This document shows, piece by piece, positions 1 to 11,785 of a stretch of 64,000 bases of DNA; the stretch's first letter is position 1, and each line of letters starts with the position of its first letter. Under the pieces are notes generated by a model. The model searched no databases. It was not told where the DNA came from and saw only the letters and a program-made list of their open reading frames with translations. Source of the DNA: Triplophysa rosa (taxonomy: Eukaryota; Chordata; Actinopteri; Cypriniformes; Nemacheilidae). The position numbers were made by a program, and so were the translations under genes. Where the stretch lies: contig NC_079904.1 of assembly GCF_024868665.1 (NCBI RefSeq), forward strand, positions 16,618,368 to 16,682,367, written 5' to 3'.

Positions 1-716
1 CTAAAGACGCATCTTTTTAATCTTGCATACACTACTCTTCCATAATATAAATCTTCAGAGGGTTTAGGCTGCATTAGTTAGATCAACCGGAACCAAAAAC
101 ACAACTGATGTACTTGTTGCATCAAAGAGTACAGAACAGTACTCTACTCTCAGCCAGTCTTGTCTCATTGTTCCAAGGTTACCACAGCGAGCAGGATGCA
201 GTTCATGGCCTGACCTGATGGTAGAGCGGAGAATGGGAAGTGGGGACCTGACAAGAGCTGAGATGATAGAGCTGGATAAAGAAGGACGCGGTCTCTTGAC
301 ATGTCTTCACCACAAAATTTCAAATGCTATTAGATTATTAATGATAATCTTAAACTATAATTTATTTTATTATTAAGTTTATTTATTTTATTTAGCCTTG
401 TTGTGCAAGTTCTCTGGAGCTTGTGCAGAGGCAGCAGCTTTTGCCAGAGGGGAACTGGAATCCCCTGGTTGGGCCTGGGTTCTCCTGAGGTTTTTTTTCT
501 CGATTAGAGTTTTGGGTTCCTCGCCACCGTTTGCATACTGTTTTTGCACTATCTGCCTGACCGGGGGGGCTGCTTTAGAATCTTAAAGTTTTACTTAATT
601 AATATTGCATATAGGAATTTATTATCTGTTATATTTGACCTGTGCTTCTCTCTCCTTTATCCTAAATGTGTGCTCTCACTGAGCGTGTGTGTGTGTGCGT
701 ACTTGTCTGTGTACGT

Positions 717-773
<57 letters not shown>

Positions 774-957
774 GGTGCGTGTGCGTGTTGTGTGTGTGGA
801 GTGTTTTGTGTGTGGGTGTGTCTGTCTTCTGTGTTTTCAACCTTTTCTTGTTTTTGCAGGTACAACTTTGATTGTTTTGCTTGTAGTCAATGTGTCTCAT
901 GTACAGCTGCTTTGTAACAATGAAAATTGTAAAAGCGCTATATAAATAAAGTTGAGT
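1..957 (+). mobile_element. 3' end of an L2/CR1-type LINE, split by a GT microsatellite
   Basis: The first 51 bases translate to LKTHLFNLAYTTLP and a stop, the usual C-terminal end of L2-like reverse transcriptase ORFs. The rest fits a LINE 3' UTR, with phrases such as TGGGTTCCTCGCCACC and the tail GCTGCTTTGTAACAATGAAA ending in AAAGCGCTATATAAATAAAG and GTTGAGTTGAG repeats. The family name is uncertain. Confidence 0.65.
684..812. repeat. GT microsatellite
   Basis: An almost pure (GT)n run of about 26 units (719-771) lies inside a longer degenerate GT/GC tract. It explains the Cys/Val-rich and His/Thr-rich open frames on either strand, which are not genes. Confidence 0.95.
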
Positions 958-960
958 TGA

Positions 961-2716
961 GAGTATTAGGTTTGCAGGACACAGAATTATAATCATGGTA
1001 AACATTAACCATTGCTTACTGTTATTCACCAACATGCCAGGACTGCTTATTCACTTTTGGGTGGGGCGGTGGGGGAGAATACTTGTGGTGCAATAGCTTC
1101 CCATTCCCAGATAACTTCTCATAATATTTACACTTAATGCTTTGTTAGACCTGTGCTGAAGCTGTTTAAATGTGTGCCAGTAGTAGTCAAATGGTTGTCT
1201 CAGGTGGAATTGTATTATTTTAAGACAACCACAATCTTTCAATCTTTTCTTTTTTAGTCTGAGACTACTTTATTCTACAAAAAGAGTTAACGGACCCCCA
1301 TTAGCTTGTCATCTTTTGGCATTTCATTCAGAAGCTGTACATATAGGAAATGTAATTATGGTTGGTTCCCTGATACGTTCTCTGTACTGAAAATGCAGTG
1401 CTGCTTAGGGTTGAAAGCAGGGGCGGTTCTAGGATTTTATTCTGGGGGGGGCTTTGATCTTAATAATAATTATAGAATTTTCTCTCCTGGTTTTGTATTT
1501 AACTTTCGTTAAATTATTTGAATTATTATTTGAATTATATATTTTCTTAAAAACTACACAGAATTGTATGTGATGGGAAACAGCAGTGTTTCAATTGTGA
1601 AAACATTAGAAACGTTATTCTCTAAACCTGTCTCCTGTGCCCTTGATTTTTTCTCTGTTTATTATTGAAAGATATCTGAAAGTTCTGCTAAATCCCTTTC
1701 ACAATAATAAGTGTAAAGTAGGTTGAATGAAACACGCACGTATAATCAACATGAAAAAGTTATCGATATTTATTTTTGGGGGACTGAGGTGGTGCCCTGG
1801 GAGCTGGGTGATGCATTGCACGCGACGCGACACGACAAAATACATTAGAAACGCATTAGTAGAACACATCATAATTTTAAATTTTGTCCACACTGAATGC
1901 GGCGCGGCGCGACAATCCCACTAGCCGTGTGTCGTGTCACGTCGCGTCCGATGCAGACACGGTGTTGGGTTGCCAAGTTTGTGCTGCTTTTAAACGGTTT
2001 CCGTGGGTTGTTTTTTACTAGAGGTGTATATATTTTGTTTATCAGCGCTCATTTTTAGGATAAGATGAAAAATAATTACTACAAAGCTGTGACTTTCTAT
2101 GAAGAAATTGCGTGTAATGCATAACGGTAGCAGTATAATGTGTGTTTTAGGTATGGGTATTTTACGGGGTCGTTGGGCTCGTTTTGATTAGCCACTGCGC
2201 TGTTTTTGTTGCGAAGATCTGGCAACCATGCATGCCGACGATGTCGAAAGAGGCGGTACTACTAGATGCAAGCAAAAAAATCTACTAGATGCCAAGATTG
2301 TACAAATCGCAATCGCATATAACAACACATAAATGTTTTATCCGTCTTCGCGTTGAAAAGTCCAGAATGGGAGTTCCATAAGAGTCCGGTTCGGCTCCAC
2401 CACGCCCAGCCAATACGTAATTTGATTTCCCTATCGATAAAGTGGCACAAACCTCCGCCCATCTACTCCAACACTTCCTCTTCGCGTTAACAAACACGCA
2501 CCGCAACAGATGGCATATCTGCCAACAATGGGAAGAGACGGAAAAGGAAGGCGGGATGCTTCTTAGCAAAATCATAATGTAGTTCACGAGGAAAGCAACG
2601 CCTTCACGATCATCCACAGATGTTCAACTTCATGTTCTCATCAAACGCGACTCCTATTTTAACCGCGGTGGACAGCGTGGACTACTATTGTGATGGCATA
2701 ACCAGAAGGGGACAAT
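961..2716. other. Intergenic region before the tmem61-like gene
   Basis: No gene is supported. Near 1419 a short stretch (CAGGGGCGGTTCTAGGATTT) resembles the end of a dispersed element also seen near 8251 and 8562. From 1810 to 1970 there are GCGACGCGACACGAC-type words facing each other, a degenerate relative of the inverted-repeat element at 61879. The 5' UTR and promoter of the tmem61-like gene should lie in the last few hundred bases, but I see no diagnostic promoter motif. Confidence 0.5.
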
Positions 2717-5700
2717 ATGTCTTTCAAGAACAAATGGCCGGGTTTATTCGGGCTCTTACTTGTGATAGCTGGTGTGGTGCTCATTATAATACCATATACT
2801 CTTTACATTGGCTTGGCAGTAACGTGCCTGGGGGTCTCCACTTTGATCCTAGCATTGTGCCTGGCTTGCAAACCCAGTCACGTAACTGTGCCGGGTCACT
2901 GCATTCTACACCCACGAACAGGGACCTGCTACACCCCACATCAAGCACTTGCAGTGCAAAGGTAAGGCTTAAAAAATCATCCAATTATGAACACAGCTGT
3001 AGCACTTGTATGGTTTTATGAGACTAACTGAATTCATGCAAGAGTTCAAAGCTGATGTGCAAGCATTGACCAAAACCAGACAATTATTGGTAGATTGAAA
3101 GTCAAGACCCCCACCAAATCCTCTCTCAAAAAAGTGCTAGTAGTATGGAACAGCCACGTTTTATAAGAGTGGTTCCTTCAGGTCACTCGGATGTTGTGCA
3201 TCGTTGCCAGGCCACTGCTATCTGGTTGCTAAGGTCTAAATCTTTTTGTGCGTGTTCTCTGCAGCTGCTATGATGTTCTGGCTGGTTTAAAAAGCTCTCC
3301 CCTGTCTCAATAGTACCTGTATACTCATCCTCTGACATGGTTCAGGTGTCTCCTTTAAATGTACAGCAAAGCCTGTAAAACATTTTCTTGTTTCTTTTTC
3401 ACAAGATGAGTTTAACACTGAAGTAAAAACCCTGTATGATTGTTAAAAGATACTGTACATCAAATCATATCATCAAAACATATCAAATGAAATACTATTG
3501 TAATTAATACAATACATTGACTGGCGGTTTTGTATAGACTGTCTTTGGCTTTCAATTTGTAAAACAAGCTGGCTCAGAGAGAGCTCTGTCTCTTCTAGGT
3601 CTACTCTCAGTTTAAACGCCAGAGTTACACAGAAGAAACAAATGTTTTGATTATAGAAGTAGGTCACAAGCATTTTTAGATGACAGACATGGCAAGTTTC
3701 CTGTCAGTAAATTCTTGCTGTTACATTGCATTTTTCTGTAGGCCTATAGCGAAAACAAGGATGTAAAGTTTACATTTTCCTTTTCATAACAAGTACTGTA
3801 TCTTTTCTAAGGGTGTGGCCTGTGAAAAATACGTCAACACAGTTAGCAATTGTGATATGTTCATCACGTTGTCCGAACTACATTTGGATTTACTGAGTTT
3901 GGAGCGTTTCTTGGAATTAATGTTTTTTTTTTAGAATTATGCTTCTCAGAATTTTCTGAGAAAAGACCCCAGTAATCTCACATGTGTCTTCTCTAGAACT
4001 TTGTAAAGGATCTCAACAATGTGTCAAACTTTCAGATTTGCCAAAATACCACAGCGATTTCAGTGCATATCAAAAGTCATTGATTTCAAAATAAACTCAA
4101 ACATGAACATTTTTCAGTAAATTCTCCCAAAACCAGGTAATCTGTGCAGTGTTGTATTGTTCATGTTAGGCACCAACAAATCAAAACAGACAATTCTTCT
4201 TTTTTTATATATATAAAATATTTTGATTTATCTGTGCAGGGTATTTTTTTATTTATGATCCCTCACATCTTTCAAAAACATGAACTTCCGTTTCTTGCTG
4301 GCTTTAATTCTAAAGTTCAATTCTCTTACCTTATTTCAAAAATGTACTGTCTTTATTTCTTTAGATTTCTTCAGGAATCAAAGTTTAAAAAACATCTCAA
4401 GAACTTATTTAACTCCCTCGCTCGAGTTATGACATTGCAACTTGTTATTTCTTTATTATTTCTTTGTGACATTTTAATGTGGGAATGACCAGCATTAGAC
4501 ATGTATATTACTTTAACATTTACATTTGACAGTTTTTCTTTGTATTGTTTCCCATGTCAAAATTGTCAACCATTATCAGAACAGAGATAGAGTGTTTAAA
4601 GAAAGCTAATGTTTTTGTCAGAGTCAATTTTTTGTCAGAGTTTTGAGCAGCTTTTTCTGATTTCATGATGTAGACAGAGTATAACATTAACAGAAAGCAG
4701 TCAGCATTGTACACATGCCTAGAAAGAATGAGAAGGGAAGACTTTGAAAGGTTGGCAGAGATTATTACTTTTATTTTATTTTTTGCAACATGCTGAAGCC
4801 ATCAAATCAGTGCCTAGCACCCCCCCCCCCTTTCCCCACCCCTTGTGTTTTTGGCGAGCAAAGTACAGTAGTTTAAAATAGGAATGGTAAACACAGCTCA
4901 CATTGCTTTGTTAACTTAAAGCTGGATTCATTTTTTAAAGACAGCAATAAAAGAAAAAGAGTATGATAAGGAGTATGCAGGCTTCTATTGTATAAAAGAA
5001 ACCTGAAACGAACGAACGAACGAATGAATGAATATATTAATGAAGCGTATAAGAAAACAAAAAGTGCTAGGACAAAAAAGTGGGTGAGACATTGTGAGAC
5101 AAAAGAGAGAAACGGCAGTTGTCCAATAGTAATGCAGTGTATATTGAGATGAAAAGGGGGCCGAGCACCACACCCTGAGGTACTCCTATGCAATGGATTT
5201 TCTTTTGAAAGGGTCTACCTTTGAGGCCAAACTCAAACCAGTGGACAGCAGTTTCTGAATGTGGAGAGGGTAGACAGGACAATTGGGTCATTAGCAATGC
5301 CAAAGGCTACAGACTAAATCAGCAAAATGAAAGTGAAGATGCTTAGGCCAGTTTTAACAGCCAACAGCAATGCAGTGTCTGCTCAATGTCTACTTTATGA
5401 AATCTGACTTATTGCAGGTTGTTTGATAAAATAAAAGAAACCTGGTTATTGCTTAGCTTTTTGTCAAAATATGAAGCGCTCTCTCATTTGTAAGACCATT
5501 ACTCCTTCCAGAATGGCCAGAAACCTGGGAGTGGTAATTGATGATCAGCTGAACTTCGCTGATCATGTTGCCAGCATCACCCGGTCCTGTAGATTCATCC
5601 TCTACAATATTAGGAGAATTAGACCTTTCCTGTCTGAGCATGCTACGCAAGTTCTTGTCCAGGCTCTTGTCCTGGACTATTGCAATGCTCTACTGGCTGA

Positions 5701-6583
5701 TCTTCCAGCTTGTACAACTAGACCTCTTCAGATGATCCAGAATGCAGCGGCAAGAGTGGTCTTCAACCAGCCGAAAAGAGAGCACGTCACTCCTCTCTTA
5801 GTTAGGTTGCACTGGCTCCCTATAGTCACTCGCATCCAATTCAAATCTCTGCTCTTGGCCTACAAAACCACCACAGGTTCGGAACCCCCATATCTTCACT
5901 TGCTAATTCAGACTTATGTACCCGCCCGATCCCTGCGCTCTGCTATCGAACAACGTCTTGTGGTGCCATCCCACAAAGGGAAAAAATCACTCTCACACAC
6001 TTTCTCCGGATGTGTTCCATGACTCTGGAACAATCTCCCTCTTGCCACAAGATCAGCGGATTCTGTAGCGGTCTTTAAGAATTGGCTAAAAACACATCTC
6101 TTCCGTCAACATCTGACCCATTAGTACAGTCTTCTACTTCTTTTCTACTTACCTACCCCCCCAAAAAAAATTCTTGGCTTCGTATACTGTGATAAGCTGA
6201 CTGAGACCAGTTGTATTGCACCTATGCATTGTTGTTCTTTTGTTGCACAAATTGCTTCTACTGTTTTTCCCCTACTTTGTACGTCGCTTTGGATAAAAGC
6301 GTCTGCTAAATGAGTACATGCAATGTAACAAATGTAAAACATTCATCAACATTCAACGTGTGTCTTAAGCAAGCATTCATGAGTCATTGCTATTTCCTAT
6401 TTTCCCAGGAGGCTGGATAGGATCCGCAGGGCTGCGGAAGAGAATCACAACGCAGTCCAGACGCCCCCATCATCAGACACTAATCAACTGAGCCTGCCTG
6501 GAACCCCCCCTCCCTGGCAAATGGAACCTCCACCATCCTACGAGACTGTTATGAAGACTACAACAGCTATTGACCAACAATAA
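2717..6583 (+). CDS. tmem61: TMEM61-like small membrane protein, 2 coding exons
   Basis: The coding exons are 2717-2961 and 6409-6583, joined in phase (245 + 175 nt) into 139 codons to a TAA stop. The donor is AAAG/gtaagg and the acceptor is tttcccag/GAGG. Residues 8-27 and about 30-51 form two hydrophobic segments separated by a short turn (PYTLY), so this is a two-pass membrane protein with a cytosolic tail. The tail is charged, then proline-rich, and contains PPPSYETV. That is a PPxY motif, the class bound by WW domains of NEDD4-type ubiquitin ligases, and human TMEM61 has a similar PPPSYES element. The gene sits directly upstream of bsnd on the same strand, as TMEM61 does in mammals. The family has no known biochemical activity. 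The protein is shorter than human TMEM61 (about 210 aa), so the name rests on position, topology and the tail motif. The start is the first ATG before the first membrane segment. Confidence 0.72.
2962..5059. other. First part of tmem61-like intron 1
   Basis: About 2.1 kb of AT-rich intron. It contains a C10 homopolymer at 4821-4830 and no recognisable gene or complete transposon. Confidence 0.6.
5067..5303 (-). mobile_element. LINE reverse-transcriptase fragment
   Basis: The minus strand reads GVPQGVVLGPLFISIYTALLLD, the RT motif block of L2/CR1-type LINEs (GVPQGSVLGPL). It is truncated and lies head to head with the plus-strand LINE that starts near 5460. Confidence 0.75.
5465..6335 (+). 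mobile_element. L2/CR1-type LINE, 3' part of ORF2 and tail
   Basis: An open frame at 5471-6022 reads through RT thumb-region motifs (LGVVIDDQLNF, QNAAARVVF, LHWLPI, FKSLLLAYK). After a frame break it continues to KNWLKTHLFRQHL and a stop at about 6123. The 3' end is the common tail CGCTTTGGATAAAAGCGTCT followed by GCTAAATGAG. The element is 5'-truncated and sits inside the tmem61-like intron in sense orientation. Confidence 0.88.
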
Positions 6584-6584
6584 A
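6579..6584 (+). promoter_or_regulatory. AATAAA overlapping the tmem61-like stop codon
   Basis: The sequence CAACAATAAACAACC contains the TAA stop inside a perfect AATAAA. If used, it would give a 3' UTR of only a few tens of bases. No other clear AATAAA lies before the LINE fragment that begins near 6690. Use is inferred, not shown. Confidence 0.35.
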
Positions 6585-6689
6585 CAACCACTACAGTATC
6601 TAAGGGTACCAATAGGAAGAAGCCAATGTTAACAGAGAACTGAATCTCAACAAGTTGTATAAGGACAAGTTGTCCAGGTCTACTACATC

Positions 6690-7085
6690 CCCTCCCGTCA
6701 TCTTCGGTCTGAAAATGAAGGACGCCTGCTTGTTCCACCAAATAGCTTGCAAAACCCTCTACACATTCAGTTCCCCTGTGGTGGAATTAACTGCCAGCCT
6801 CCACCCGAACTGCAGCATCCTTCACAACTTTCAAAAAACAGCTCAAAACATACCTGTTCTGCATTTATTTGACTAACCAATAACTGTCTGACTGTCTGTC
6901 TGTCTAAAAAAATGGTTGTTGTTGTTCATTCTCTCCATGCTTACTCCAGCTTTAATCCTCCTAGTAGCATGGCCTTGTAAACTAACGGTACTATTTAGTG
7001 TGTTGGCAAAATGTGTATATGATCTCCTACTTGTAAGCCGCTTTGGATAAAAACGTCTGCCAAATGAATCAATGTAAATGTAAGG
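6690..7085 (+). mobile_element. Second LINE 3' tail
   Basis: A degenerate C-terminal ORF piece (NFQKTAQ-like) is followed by CCGCTTTGGATAAAAACGTC and GCCAAATGAATCAATGTAAATG, the same tail type as the LINE ending near 6335. The copy is older and more eroded. Confidence 0.65.
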
Positions 7086-8103
7086 ATAAAGGAATTTTTA
7101 ATTGAAGGTCATGGTCTTCAGGGACCATATTGATGTGTCTTGAAGATTATGCTGTGCCTTCATTGACAATTCATTGTTTTGTATTTTCTCTCAGTAATCG
7201 TTTCACCCACATTTTCCTGGGAAGACATTACAAAATGCTGCAGAATGACATGCAGGGAATGTTTTTGGTATGCATCTGATTCAAGTTTTACATCATATTT
7301 AGCACTTTTTGCTACTTGAGCAACCTGACTGAATTTCCAGTTTGAGCACACTACACACCGCTTGCCTTGAAGAACCCAGGGAAAACATATACTGTAAGAC
7401 TATTGAATGTTTTGGTTTTGGCAGTGCCAACCTTTTACCTGCATGTACATTTTAAAGGGACTGTTATCTGTAAGTCATGTCTGTTCTACTATTACCCAGC
7501 TCACATTTGTCATGATGTCTTGTGGCTGTAAACCACAGTTTTACAGTAACATCTAACAATCTTATTAGATGACGTTCTTATTAGACAACACATTTTTTAT
7601 GTTTTGTTTTATTAGTAGGATTGAGGAAATGTGCTTTTTTCCTGTATGTTCCAGACACTGTCACTTTAAAAAGCTTGCCTATATGTTTTGTCTGTGTGGT
7701 AATGTATCTGTATTCATTGTATCTCACTGATTTATTATTACTGAAGAAGTCTATTTCAGTTATGTTTGTTAAACATTATTTTGTTCAAGTGTATTTTATA
7801 TCCTCAGCATATAAAGATGACACAAAACTCTTTTTATTCTTTTTATTAACTAAAACTATTAATTGATCAACTATTTTTGTATATTCAGTACAGTACTTTT
7901 ACATTGTATAATGTTTTTTGCTGCCTTGAGTTTCAGTTGGCTTTATAATATATAAAAATACATTTTGCCATCTTTAGTTGATGTAACATATTAATTTGAT
8001 GATTCTGATGAGCTGAAGTAATGTAAAAACATTTAAAACTGTAAAATAGTATGTTAAGTTAAAATGACTTGTAAAGTCAGTTTGATTGCATTAACTTAAG
8101 GCA
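7086..8103. other. Intergenic, nothing recognised
   Basis: AT-rich sequence after the tmem61-like gene with no coding signal, tandem repeat or transposon end that I can name. Confidence 0.5.
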
Positions 8104-8111
8104 AACTTAAG

Positions 8112-9786
8112 TAGGGCTGGGTATCATTTGAATTTTTTCAATTCCAATACTGCTTAACGATTACGATTCTTATCGATTCTCAGTTTCGATTCCAAAGTTG
8201 TAAAAATGAAGCGATACATTTAAATATCGACCTGTATGGTCATGTAGCAGGGGCGTTGCTAGACCTAAAGCTCTACTGGGGCACAGGCCGCCATTACTTT
8301 TTTTAATCACTTTTTTCTTAAAAACCTGCTGTGTGCAAGGATGCAACACCATGCACTATACAAACTTCCCTTGCTTAAACCACTATTCCTCCAGTGCAAC
8401 AATACTGGGGAAGGTAAAATTTTATGTATTTAAAAATATTTAGGTATCTGTAACATACTTAACATAAACTTTATTAACATGTTTGCATTCACTTTATGGA
8501 AATAATGAAAGCAGAGATAAATTTTTCTTGCCCATCTGCATTCATTACACAATGATAACCAGGGGCGGATTATGACTTCAAAAGGCCCCAGGGCCAGTTA
8601 CCTCCAAGGGACCCCCTTTCCACAATTTTTCTGTTCTTTACCTTAGCTGCGCATTCACAGTTAATGTTAAGATGATAATGAATATTACAGTTTTTCTAGA
8701 TTGCTATCACACAATTCATGAAACAATTCACCATTTTCTGACAACTATAAACACATTCTCAGAAAAACAGCCTCATTTTGCAAAGGTTTAACCATGTTCT
8801 CATTCAGAAAACACAAACACATAATATAATGAACTGAAGTGTCAAGATGTGAACTCAAATAGCACACATTTGTCCATTAGTAAACATTCAGTTGCAAAAC
8901 TGATGACACACCAATCAATAGGAGCACAGGTAATTGTGCATCCTAGAATCATCTACTGGGCTTTATACTACTTAAACAAACAGTATAATTACAGTACACA
9001 ACTATTACCTGTAGCACGTGTACACCCTCAAATTTGTGATTGTCAAGTTTATAAATTTGTGTTTGTAACCTTTTTTTACCTGTTCCGTATTTTTGCAGAA
9101 CTCAGAGACAACTAATTACGTAAAGAAAATCTGCTATAGTACACTTTTACGAAAATGGGCCAAAGGTGCAGAGGATTGTATTTGATGACTCGCGAGTCGC
9201 GTGTCGTGTCGTCACCCTTGCGCGCCTACGCACGCAGCTGCATGCTGTGTGCGGACATGGATTTCTGCGCGAAAGTACGGCACCAGTTTGTGTTTTCGGA
9301 CCGGTTAAAATGCGTGTATGCTACTACGTTGCATATAAATCCGTTTTTTGCCGCTTTATTATAAATGTAAATGATTACACTGACAAATAATGTGCCCCAG
9401 TAAAAAAGGGGTCTACCGACGCCCCATCATGTAGCATGCTTATTGACAGGTTTGCAAAAAAATATAGATATATATGAGCACCGTTTACATAGCAACCATG
9501 TTTTTTTCCGATTTATTACCATTTGTAATACCAAACAAATACAAACATCATGGTTAAACTGTAGTTACTATAATGAAACTATGGTAAAGGTTACTGTGTT
9601 TTACTATAAATACCATAGTTAAACTATGGTTACTACTGTATAGTAAAATGTGTTTATTTTTATCAGGGCTTTTTATTGAGCAGATCAGAAGTTAACACGT
9701 GCACATTTTTAAAAATGAATTGATGAGAGGAATTTTAATTTTATATCAAGCATGCAATTTCTAACCTTTCGATTCCAAGTCCAGAA
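8112..9786. mobile_element. hAT-like insertion with 8-bp target duplication
   Basis: The element starts TAGGGCTGGGTATC and ends GATTCCAAGTCCAGA, imperfect inverted ends typical of hAT elements. It is flanked on both sides by AACTTAAG (8104-8111 and 9787-9794). The interior seems composite: CAGGGGCG-type ends occur near 8251 and 8562, and a palindromic ACCATAGTTAAACTATGGTT region lies at 9550-9650. No transposase reading frame is seen. Confidence 0.6.
9500..9660. repeat. Palindromic ATGGTTAAACTATGG-type repeat
   Basis: Several near copies of CATGGTTAAACTGTAGTTAC and CCATAGTTAAACTATGGTTA lie in direct and inverted orientation, resembling a small foldback element nested in the larger insertion. 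Confidence 0.5.
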
Positions 9787-10062
9787 AACTTAAGGTAGCA
9801 AATTATTTTCTTGTCTACTAAATCATTAAGATTCCAGTATTCATGGAAGGACTGTAGTACGATTGCTCAAGCCAGTGCAACTTTTGCCTAGGGGAAGGTC
9901 ACCTGACCAAGGCCCATTACTGGTTTAATGATCCGGATCTTGGTTCCCAACTGGTCCTGTGCCCTGTCAGTCACTCTTGCCCTAGAAGAAGACCTTCACC
10001 TCTAAAGGGACAGCCTTAAAGCTCCACACTTGCACAGGTGTTGAACCTCAGAGTCTACGTCC

Positions 10063-11664
10063 ATGGCTGAGAACCAGCCGTACCGCTATGGGCTCATCAT
10101 TTTGGGGATGGCCCTGGTGGCGTTGGGTATGTTCATGATTTCCGTAGAGGAGCCACAGGTTTTTGCCACATTCTGTGCTATGGGAGTACTGCTGATGGGA
10201 CTAGGAACAATTTGGTCCGTGTGTCAGTGTTACCCGAGGGTAAGGAGGGTCAGCTGTCCCTACAGTAATTGACGGATTACTTGTATGGTTATATGGTGTA
10301 TAAGTTAACATTTGCTTTGATTGTATTTGTGCCTTGATGTATGTACAGCCTTACTACTGACTCTTTGGTAGATTTGTTCAACTTGTGCTTGCATTTCAAG
10401 TCTAGACATTTATTAAATTAATGGTTCTTTAAAGATTCTCATGTTCAGTATACCGCCTTTTGCCTGTATAATGTTTCGAGATTAGTTCCTGGTTTTCTTA
10501 TGGTTCTGTTGCCCTTCAGCTGTAAAGCCCTAACTTGTAATTCAACCCTTTAATGCTGAAAGATGGTAGTGGAATAGGTTAAGAGTATAAAGTGTTGCAT
10601 TCTCGGCTGTCCTCTAGGTGACTCTTATACTTCCAGAGAAGGAAGAGCTCTGTGCAGCTGAAAGACAAGATCCATGTGCTGTTGAAAGCTTGGATGAAAA
10701 AAGGTTTGGATAACATCTGTTAAAAACTCTTTGCAATGCTCAATATGAATGTACTCATTAAACAACTACCTGCAGTTTCATTTTTGTTAAATGTATGCTT
10801 TTGTTTTTAAGAATGAATGGGTTTGGTTTACTGCCCTCCCTCCTCTTATCCGTCCATTCTAACTCAATTTCTCCTTGTTCTGTCATTATGTTACAGAGGG
10901 TGGGGGTCTGTGCATTTTGAGGGTCCATCAAGACTCATTACTTTCTCAGTCTAAAATCACTCTCGCCATAACTAGGTTACGCAGTTGCTTAATTGAATCT
11001 TAGAAGCCAGAAAATGTGATTATGTTGTGCACGATAAGAATATGTTTGTAAAATTATTGATGAGAAGGAGCTGCAATTTGAAAACTCAACAGCCATTTTG
11101 TGATATAAATCTGAATACATCATTGAACATACACACATGTGCTACTATGATACTAAAAATATAAAGTATTTGAGAAATATACTTACACTAATGAGAAAAA
11201 AACGTTAACTTGTTGTGTACTTGTTCATTTAAAGTATACTTACAACACTTATAAACAATTTTTTTCCAGATTTACTTTCTATAATGATTTTGTATCCTTC
11301 AATAGCACCATAATGAGTCAATACATGTTTATGTTCAGTAACTCTCTTTTGCAACTATTTAAAAGCCTGACTTATTTTTTTCTGTTGTAGTCCAACAGAG
11401 CAAGTAAAAGCTCCCCTGGCTGGCTTCTGTGATGATGAAAAAGTAGATATATCAGCAGATCCACAGCTGCATACAGTAGACAAACACAAAGAGCGTGCTA
11501 TTGTTCTTCACACATCTCAAAGGTCTTCAGACCCTTCAACCCTGGCCTCCTCCAGCACTCCACTGCCAGAGAGCCGAACTTCAGGACCTGCAGGCTCTGA
11601 CAGAGAGATGTATTATGGGAAAGTGGATGACTCATGTTATACATCTGATCTGGACAGTGAATAG
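10063..11664 (+). CDS. bsnd: Barttin, ClC-K chloride channel accessory subunit
   Basis: The exons are 10063-10239, 10618-10703 and 11391-11664 (177 + 86 + 274 nt), in phase, giving 178 aa. Barttin is the obligate beta subunit of ClC-K channels in kidney and inner-ear epithelia and supports their surface expression and gating. Exon 1 codes for two hydrophobic helices (residues 9-27 and 33-53). Arg8 and Gly10, sites of Bartter syndrome type IV changes in human, are conserved. The two cysteines in WSVCQCYP (54 and 56), the palmitoylation sites of human barttin, are also present. Exons 2-3 form an acidic, serine-rich cytosolic tail that includes MYYGKVDD, like the YYG region near the human C-terminus. 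The protein is much shorter than human barttin (320 aa), and I see no proline-rich PxY motif after the helices. It lies between tmem61-like and pcsk9, as in mammals. Confidence 0.93.
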
Positions 11665-11779
11665 TTGACACTTTCCACAAATATGCTACAAAATATAGAG
11701 CTTTTTTTTCAGTATATGGTCAGTGAAGGAAGGTGCTTTGACCTTAAGAAAATGTTGTTCGTCATCCTCAGGAGGTCAA

Positions 11780-11785
11780 AATAAA
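11780..11785 (+). promoter_or_regulatory. Candidate bsnd poly(A) signal
   Basis: A perfect AATAAA lies 116 bases after the bsnd stop and is followed by T-rich sequence. It is the first such hexamer after the stop. Confidence 0.6.

Noticed and set aside
662..1035. Several open frames over 60-130 codons around 0.7 kb on both strands
   Set aside because: They are translations of the GT/CA microsatellite and flanking LINE tail; composition explains them.
2620..3021. A 133-codon frame overlapping the tmem61-like exon 1
   Set aside because: Different frame from the membrane-protein frame; it runs through the donor site and has no recognisable domain.
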